Of a stretch of 38,107 nt of DNA, positions 33,160 through 38,107 are shown one piece after another. The notes beneath the pieces were generated by a model. The model was not told where the DNA came from. It worked only from the letters and a program-made list of their open reading frames with translations, and made no database searches. The position numbers and the translations under genes are program-made. The stretch spans positions 1-38,107 of the forward strand of contig JBMOLK010000296.1 in assembly GCA_049325575.1 (NCBI GenBank). The letters are read 5' to 3'. Source of the DNA: JBMOLK01 sp049325575. GTDB taxonomy: Bacteria > Bacillota > Clostridia > Acetivibrionales > Acetivibrionaceae. The stretch's first letter is position 1, and every line of letters begins with the position of its first letter.

Positions 33160-34402
33160 AGCTGTCGCTGAAAAGGAGAGGGTGGACGGGCATAGGCTCA
33201 TGGAGCTTGTTGCCGAGGGCAGAGTTGCAATTCCCGCTAATAAAAAACATGCTGTATTGGAACCCCAGGGAGTTGGGGAAGGTCTCAGGACCAAAATAAA
33301 CGTCAATCTCGGCATATCGAGGGACTGCAGGGATTTTAAGGTCGAGATTGACAAGGCGGGCAAAGCTATTGATATGGGCGCTGATGCTATAATGGATCTT
33401 AGTTCATACGGAAGGACAAGAGATTTTAGGCGCAGGCTTGTAGAAATATCAAAGGCTATGGTAGGTACAGTACCAATGTACGATGCAGTCGGATACCTTG
33501 AGAAAGAACTTGAAGAAATAACTTCACAGGATATTGTAGATGTCTTAAGTGTACATGCCGAGGATGGTGTAGATTTTATGACGATACATGCCGGTATAAA
33601 CAGGAAAACTGCTGAGAGACTTAAAAAGAACGGCAGGCTTACCAATATTGTTTCTCGCGGAGGGTCACTTATTTTTGCTTGGATGGAGCTTACAGGCAAG
33701 GAAAACCCGTTTTACGAATACTATGACAAGGTTTTGGATATATGCAGGGAATATGACGTTACAATAAGCTTGGGAGACGCATGTAGGCCTGGAAGTATAA
33801 ATGATTCTACCGATGCATGTCAGATTGAGGAATTGATAACTCTGGGAGAACTAACCAGAGAAGCGTGGAAAAGGGATGTGCAGGTGATGGTGGAAGGTCC
33901 GGGGCATATGGCCATTAATGAAATCCAGACAAACGTGATATTGCAGAAGAGACTCTGCCACAATGCGCCTTTCTACGTACTGGGACCCCTTGTAACCGAT
34001 ATTGCCCCGGGCTATGATCACATTACAAGCGCTATTGGCGGCGCTATTGCAGCAGCAAGTGGAGCGGATTTCTTATGCTACGTAACCCCGGCGGAGCACT
34101 TGAGACTGCCTGACATGGAGGATATGAAGGAAGGCATAATAGCGGCAAAAATAGCGGCTCATGCAGCAGATATTGCAAAAGGGATAAATGGAGCCAGAGA
34201 GCATGATTACCGTATGAGTGTTGCCCGTAGAAAGCTAGACTGGGAGGAAATGTTCAAACTAGCGATTGATCAGGAAAAACCAAGAAGGTATAGGGATACT
34301 TCAATGCCAGAGATAGAAGGTTCTTGTACAATGTGCGGAAGAATGTGTGCAATGAGAACCATGAACAAGGTTCTATGTGGGGAAAGACCGAGTTTTAAAT
34401 AA
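33101..34402 (+). CDS. thiC: Phosphomethylpyrimidine synthase
   Basis: The 433-aa radical SAM enzyme turns aminoimidazole ribotide into HMP phosphate. It is the short form without the N-terminal extension of E. coli ThiC. The C-terminal cluster cysteines are C409, C412 and C416 (SCTMCGRMCAM), one residue tighter than the classic CX2CX4C spacing. The start ATG 33101 follows GGAAGGGGG and overlaps the ThiE frame by 59 bp. Confidence 0.95.
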   Translation: MNYNTQMEAARKGILTAQIKAVAEKERVDGHRLMELVAEGRVAIPANKKHAVLEPQGVGEGLRTKINVNLGISRDCRDFKVEIDKAGKAIDMGADAIMDLSSYGRTRDFRRRLVEISKAMVGTVPMYDAVGYLEKELEEITSQDIVDVLSVHAEDGVDFMTIHAGINRKTAERLKKNGRLTNIVSRGGSLIFAWMELTGKENPFYEYYDKVLDICREYDVTISLGDACRPGSINDSTDACQIEELITLGELTREAWKRDVQVMVEGPGHMAINEIQTNVILQKRLCHNAPFYVLGPLVTDIAPGYDHITSAIGGAIAAASGADFLCYVTPAEHLRLPDMEDMKEGIIAAKIAAHAADIAKGINGAREHDYRMSVARRKLDWEEMFKLAIDQEKPRRYRDTSMPEIEGSCTMCGRMCAMRTMNKVLCGERPSFK

Positions 34403-34422
34403 AATTTCAAAGAAGGTGTACT

Positions 34423-34626
34423 ATGATCACTTTAACGGTAAACGGCAAAAAGACTGAATTGGAAAAGCCTGTTTTGGTAAGCTGCTACCTTGAAATGGCA
34501 GGCATAAATCAGAAGGCGGTGGTTGTAGAGCTTAATTATGAGATTCCTGATAGGCATAAATGGAATGAAACCATTCTAAAAGACGGAGACAACCTTGAAA
34601 TTGTAAAATTCATTGGGGGAGGGTGA
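34423..34626 (+). CDS. thiS: Sulfur carrier protein ThiS
   Basis: A 67-aa ubiquitin-fold protein ending IVKFIGGG. The C-terminal Gly-Gly is adenylated by ThiF and then carries the sulfur as thiocarboxylate to ThiG. The last codons come right before TGA 34624. The ribosome site AGAAGG lies upstream of ATG 34423. Confidence 0.94.
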   Translation: MITLTVNGKKTELEKPVLVSCYLEMAGINQKAVVVELNYEIPDRHKWNETILKDGDNLEIVKFIGGG

Positions 34627-34632
34627 TAATTG

Positions 34633-35445
34633 ATGGGAAGCCTCTCGATAAACAATGATGTTTTACGGTATTCAAGACAAATAATACTTGAAGGTTTTGG
34701 AAGAGACGGACAGCAAAAGTTAAGAAAAGCAAAAGTGCTTGTAGTGGGAGCTGGTGGGTTGGGTTCTCCTGTGCTTTTATATCTTGCCGCCGCCGGGGTT
34801 GGGAATATAGGTATTGTTGACTTCGATTCGGTGACCGTTTCCAATCTGAATAGGCAAGTTATCCATTTTACCAATGATATCGGCAGTAGAAAAACAGATT
34901 CTGCAGAGAAAAAAATTAAGCGGTTGAATCCTGAAATAAACGTTATTAAGCATAATACGAAGATTAGTATTGATAATGCGGAAGAAATAATTACGGGATA
35001 CGATGTCGTGGTAGACGCTACGGATAATTTTACAGCAAGGTATATTGTCAGTGATTGCTGTTTTTTTCTAAAGAAATCCCTTGTCGAAGGAGCGGCTACA
35101 GGCTATGAAGGAATAATAATGACAATAATACCAGGAAAGACACCTTGTTATAGATGCTTATACCCAAAGCCTCCTGAAGACGGGGTGATTCCTACATGCA
35201 ACGATACAGGCATACTGGGGGCTATTACAGGAGTAATAGGCTCCCTTCAGGCCCTTGAAGTGATCAAGATGCTAACAGGACTGGGAGAGCTGGTTGCATG
35301 GAAGCTTTTGACCTATGACCTCATGAGCGCCGGCTTTAGAGAGATTAAATGGAAAAAGCGTGATAACTGTCCTCTTTGTGGAAAGGAACCTGTTATTAAA
35401 GAACTTGACCAATATAATATAAAATGTCGTCTTAAAGAAATATAA
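34633..35445 (+). CDS. thiF: ThiS adenylyltransferase ThiF
   Basis: A 270-aa E1-like enzyme that adenylates ThiS. The nucleotide site GAGGLGSPVLLYLAAAGVG and the DFDSVTVSNLNRQ segment are typical, and two CxxC pairs (CYRCLYP and CPLCG) form the zinc site. The start ATG 34633 is 6 nt after the thiS stop; TTG 34630 is also in frame. MoeB is a close relative, but the thi context settles it. It is the last gene of the operon; no good terminator is seen. Confidence 0.94.
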   Translation: MGSLSINNDVLRYSRQIILEGFGRDGQQKLRKAKVLVVGAGGLGSPVLLYLAAAGVGNIGIVDFDSVTVSNLNRQVIHFTNDIGSRKTDSAEKKIKRLNPEINVIKHNTKISIDNAEEIITGYDVVVDATDNFTARYIVSDCCFFLKKSLVEGAATGYEGIIMTIIPGKTPCYRCLYPKPPEDGVIPTCNDTGILGAITGVIGSLQALEVIKMLTGLGELVAWKLLTYDLMSAGFREIKWKKRDNCPLCGKEPVIKELDQYNIKCRLKEI

Positions 35446-35477
35446 TAAACCTAAATATAGTTTATTAGAATATTGTA

Positions 35478-35506
35478 TTGACAAGCATTGTAAATGGTGT
35501 TTTAAT
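35478..35506 (+). promoter_or_regulatory. Promoter of pdxST
   Basis: TTGACA (35478-35483), a 17-bp spacer and TTTAAT (35501-35506) make a strong sigma-A promoter 58 bp from the pdxS start. Confidence 0.8.
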
Positions 35507-35518
35507 ATCAAAAAAATA

Positions 35519-35545
35519 ATCGATACGCACTGAAATTGTATCGAT
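35519..35545 (+). promoter_or_regulatory. ATCGATAC inverted repeat in the pdxS leader
   Basis: ATCGATAC (35519-35526) and GTATCGAT (35538-35545) form a perfect 8-bp inverted repeat around an 11-nt spacer, between the -10 box and the ribosome site. It could be a regulator operator or an RNA hairpin next to the ribosome site (GGAGG at 35551-35555). Confidence 0.55.
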
Positions 35546-35563
35546 ACAATGGAGGTATTTACG

Positions 35564-36442
35564 ATGAGCGAACGATATGAACTTAATAAAAACCTTGCCC
35601 AAATGCTAAGGGGCGGAGTCATTATGGATGTTACAAATGCTAAAGAAGCTGAAATTGCTCAAGAAGCAGGAGCTGTAGCAGTAATGGCACTAGAAAGGGT
35701 TCCGGCGGATATACGGAAGCAGGGTGGAGTTGCACGAATGTCTGATCCCAAAATTATTAAGGAAATAAAAAATGCCGTGACAATTCCGGTTATGGCAAAA
35801 GCGAGGATAGGACATTTTGTAGAAGCGCAGATACTGGAGGCATTAGGCATTGATTACATTGATGAGAGCGAGGTTTTAACTCCTGCAGATGAGTGCTTCC
35901 ATATTGACAAACACAAATTTAATATACCGTTTGTTTGCGGTGCAAAAAATCTTGGAGAAGCATTAAGGAGAATAGGAGAGGGTGCTTCAATGATTAGGAC
36001 GAAAGGTGAAGCAGGAACAGGCAATGTTGTTGAGGCAGTTAGGCATATGAGAACAATAATGTCAGAGATCCGGAGATTGACAAGCCTGCCGAAGGAAGAA
36101 CTTATGACTGCCGCTAAAGAAATGGGCGCACCCTATGATTTGGTAGTAAGATTGGCGGAAGAGGGAAAACTTACAGTAGTAAACTTTGCCGCTGGTGGAA
36201 TTGCAACTCCAGCTGATGCTGCACTTATGATGCAGCTTGGAAGTGAGGGAGTTTTTGTGGGTTCAGGAATTTTTAAATCCTCCAATCCTGAAAAAATGGC
36301 TAAGGCTATCGTCAAGGCTGCAACTTTCTTTGATAAGCCAGAAGTATTGGCGGAAGTATCTGAAGATTTGGGAAGTGCAATGCACGGAATTGAGATTTCA
36401 CAGATACCTGATGAAAGTATATTGTCCACACGAGGGTGGTAA
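35564..36442 (+). CDS. pdxS: Pyridoxal 5'-phosphate synthase, synthase subunit
   Basis: A 292-aa TIM-barrel subunit that makes PLP from ribose 5-phosphate, glyceraldehyde 3-phosphate and ammonia. MDVTNAKEAEIAQEAGAVAVMALE and the catalytic lysine K79 (MAKARIGHFVEAQ) are in place. It works as a dodecamer with PdxT, which follows 3 bp downstream. The start ATG 35564 follows TGGAGGT; ATG 35549 overlaps that ribosome site. Confidence 0.97.
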   Translation: MSERYELNKNLAQMLRGGVIMDVTNAKEAEIAQEAGAVAVMALERVPADIRKQGGVARMSDPKIIKEIKNAVTIPVMAKARIGHFVEAQILEALGIDYIDESEVLTPADECFHIDKHKFNIPFVCGAKNLGEALRRIGEGASMIRTKGEAGTGNVVEAVRHMRTIMSEIRRLTSLPKEELMTAAKEMGAPYDLVVRLAEEGKLTVVNFAAGGIATPADAALMMQLGSEGVFVGSGIFKSSNPEKMAKAIVKAATFFDKPEVLAEVSEDLGSAMHGIEISQIPDESILSTRGW

Positions 36443-36445
36443 TAG

Positions 36446-37039
36446 ATGTTAAAAGTAGGTGTTCTTGCTTTACAAGGATCAGTTGAGGAGCATGTATGTT
36501 CGTTTCAAAAAATAAAAGGAGTTTCAGTTTGCAAAATTAAGGAAGCTGATGAACTGGATAATATAGACGGTCTGGTGCTGCCTGGCGGGGAAAGCACGAC
36601 TATAGGAAAGCTATTAAGGGGCTTTAAACTGCTTAAGCCGATAGTAAGCCGTATTAATAAGGGCATGCCGGTATGGGGTACTTGTGCTGGTATGATTTTG
36701 ATGGCGAAAAATATCGTTGGAGAAGAGCAGACACATCTTGGAGTGATGGACATAACTGTAAGAAGAAATGCTTATGGCAGTCAGCTTGACAGCTTCAGTA
36801 CAACTATGTGCATACCTGCCGTTTCCAATAATGAAATACCTCTTATTTTCATAAGGGCGCCATGGGTAGAGAGTGTTGGTGAAAATGTAAGAGTGCTTGC
36901 TAATGTAAATGGGAAAATTGTGGCAGTACAGCAAAAGCATATGCTTGCTACAGCTTTTCACCCAGAGCTAACAGATGATATTTCTTTCCATAAGTATTTT
37001 GCTGAAATGGTAGGGAAAAGGAATAAGATTGTATTTTGA
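36446..37039 (+). CDS. pdxT: Pyridoxal 5'-phosphate synthase, glutaminase subunit
   Basis: A 197-aa class I glutamine amidotransferase that feeds ammonia to PdxS. GGESTT (48-53), nucleophile C80 in GTCAGM and the pair H172/E174 in FHPELTDD make a complete triad. Confidence 0.96.
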   Translation: MLKVGVLALQGSVEEHVCSFQKIKGVSVCKIKEADELDNIDGLVLPGGESTTIGKLLRGFKLLKPIVSRINKGMPVWGTCAGMILMAKNIVGEEQTHLGVMDITVRRNAYGSQLDSFSTTMCIPAVSNNEIPLIFIRAPWVESVGENVRVLANVNGKIVAVQQKHMLATAFHPELTDDISFHKYFAEMVGKRNKIVF

Positions 37040-37079
37040 TTTTAACTGAGAGTGTATAATACTGGAAAACGTATTCTCT

Positions 37080-37127
37080 AAGCTATTGTCAACCAGTAAA
37101 ATAAAATCGGTTGACAATAGCTTTTTA
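37080..37127 (+). promoter_or_regulatory. BirA-type biotin operator that also forms a terminator-like hairpin
   Basis: TTGTCAACC, a 14-bp spacer and GGTTGACAA match the layout of the BirA operator of Firmicutes (TTGTnAACC and its inverse, 14-16 bp apart). The palindrome extends to 15 bp per arm (37080-37094 and 37109-37123) and is followed by TTTT, so the RNA could also terminate the pdxST transcript. The right arm contains the -35 box of the bioB promoter. Confidence 0.75.
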
Positions 37128-37139
37128 TATGGATATTAT
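37111..37139 (+). promoter_or_regulatory. Promoter of bioB inside the BirA operator
   Basis: TTGACA (37111-37116), a 17-bp spacer and TATTAT (37134-37139). The -35 box is part of the right operator arm, so bound BirA would block polymerase. Confidence 0.75.
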
Positions 37140-37184
37140 ATGTAATATATATAAGCTTAGAAAATAAAAAAGGGATTTAAAAAG

Positions 37185-38107
37185 ATGAGTGCTATTTTAA
37201 TAGACATTAAGGACAAATTGTCCAAGGGCAAGTTGATTAACTTTGAAGAAGCAATGAAACTAACTGAAGATAGTATTGAATACGAAGAACTATTTTCCTT
37301 TGCAGATAAGCTTTGCAAAGAGAACATTGGATATAATATTGACCTATGTTCCATCATTAATGCTAAGTCGGGAAAATGTTCTGAGAATTGCAAATATTGT
37401 GCCCAGTCAAGTTATTACAACACAAATGTTCAAAGCTATCCATTAGCAGCCTTGGACGAAGTTTTAAATCTGGCGCGAGAAAATGAAAAGCAAGGCGTTC
37501 ACCGTTTTTCAATAGTGACTAGTGGGGGATGCCCTACCCAAGATGATTTTGAGAATATTCTTGAGATGCTTTCGGTATTGAAGAAAGAGACAAGTCTCAA
37601 AATATGTGCTTCTTTGGGGAGCATAACCTTTGAACAAGCATTAAGCCTGAAGCAGGCTGGACTTTCCATGTACCACCACAATATTGAGACCTGTAGTGAG
37701 TATTATAACGAAATCTGTGATACTCATACATATGAAGATAGAGTATATACAATTAGAAACGCAATAAAAGCAGGCATTGAGGTTTGCTGTGGTGGAATAA
37801 TTGGCATGGGTGAAAGTATGGAGCAAAGAATAAGAATGGCATTTGAAATAAGGGAGCTGGGCATTAAATCGGTTCCAATTAACATACTAAACCCTGTGAA
37901 AGGCACACCTCTAGAAAATGCTAAAAAACTTCAGCCTTTTGAGATACTAAAAACCATATCCCTTTTCAGGATTATCATACCCTATGCTTCCATCAGGTAT
38001 GCCGGTGGCAGGATGTTTTTAGGTGAGTATCAGAGTAAAGGATTTAATGCAGGCATAAATGCAATGATGGTAGGAAATTACCTTACAACTGTAGGGAATA
38101 AAATTTC
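37185..38107 (+). CDS. bioB: Biotin synthase (partial, runs off the window)
   Basis: 307 codons are present and the frame is still open at the end. The protein is a radical SAM enzyme that inserts sulfur into dethiobiotin. The SAM cluster cysteines are C65-x3-C69-x2-C72 (KCSENCKYCAQSS). YHHNIETC and the RYAGGR motif, whose Arg is a ligand of the second cluster, are intact. Little is missing, since the GNYLTTVGN segment near the C-terminus is already reached. The start ATG 37185 has only a weak ribosome site (AAAGGGA). Confidence 0.95.
   Translation, partial: MSAILIDIKDKLSKGKLINFEEAMKLTEDSIEYEELFSFADKLCKENIGYNIDLCSIINAKSGKCSENCKYCAQSSYYNTNVQSYPLAALDEVLNLARENEKQGVHRFSIVTSGGCPTQDDFENILEMLSVLKKETSLKICASLGSITFEQALSLKQAGLSMYHHNIETCSEYYNEICDTHTYEDRVYTIRNAIKAGIEVCCGGIIGMGESMEQRIRMAFEIRELGIKSVPINILNPVKGTPLENAKKLQPFEILKTISLFRIIIPYASIRYAGGRMFLGEYQSKGFNAGINAMMVGNYLTTVGNKI

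Overview
The window comes from the chromosome of a low-GC, endospore-forming, anaerobic Firmicute, most likely a clostridium of the Ruminiclostridium/Acetivibrio type. The genus is an inference; the rest is seen. Evidence includes a small acid-soluble spore protein, a remnant of a spore germination permease, an oxygen-sensitive class III ribonucleotide reductase, A/T-rich intergenic DNA, strong AGGAGG ribosome sites and many GTG/TTG starts. Every intact gene I can support lies on the + strand.

Layout. 1-2953: end of ftsX, an EnvC-like M23 murein hydrolase factor and a CtpA protease (cell division and wall). 3033-6005: SASP, a methyltransferase, an MGMT-family repair protein, a cold shock protein and Hsp33. 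6146-6617: five tRNA genes (Val, Asp, Phe, Gly, Cys). 6618-7538: a decayed segment with repeated TGCACACC motifs, the first 40 codons of a serine recombinase-like gene and the C-terminal third of a GerAB/GerKB-type permease. 7627-16642: a cobalamin-response block, with three separate B12 riboswitches driving nrdDG, metE and cbiMNQO. 16698-21228: an FmdE-domain protein, a methyltransferase and a FecBCD-type ABC importer behind a leader that contains an intrinsic terminator. 21355-22782: an SDR reductase, a DUF3842 protein and a CooT-like nickel-binding protein. 22862-29874: a seven-gene zinc-acquisition operon (znuA with an inserted domain, znuC, znuB, a Zur-like Fur regulator, a COG0523 GTPase, a GTPase-permease fusion, and a YcgQ-like protein), preceded by two copies of a 19-bp palindromic operator candidate. 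29934-35445: a TPP riboswitch and thiG-thiH-thiD2/thiE-thiC-thiS-thiF. 35478-37039: pdxS-pdxT for pyridoxal phosphate. 37080-38107: a BirA-type operator and the start of bioB, which runs off the window.

How the parts fit. The middle and right of the window are a cofactor and metal economy region. When cobalamin is scarce the B12 riboswitches should release the B12-independent ribonucleotide reductase and methionine synthase and raise cobalt import. When zinc is scarce the Zur-like regulator should release the znu operon and its GTPase and permease partners. TPP, PLP and biotin synthesis follow, each with its own visible control site.

The most unusual items are the COG0523-like GTPase domain fused to a UPF0718-type permease (27425-29032), the extra domain inside the zinc-binding lipoprotein (22986-24368), the leader attenuator of the FmdE operon (16786-16838), and a 55-nt identical segment shared by two otherwise divergent B12 riboswitch leaders.
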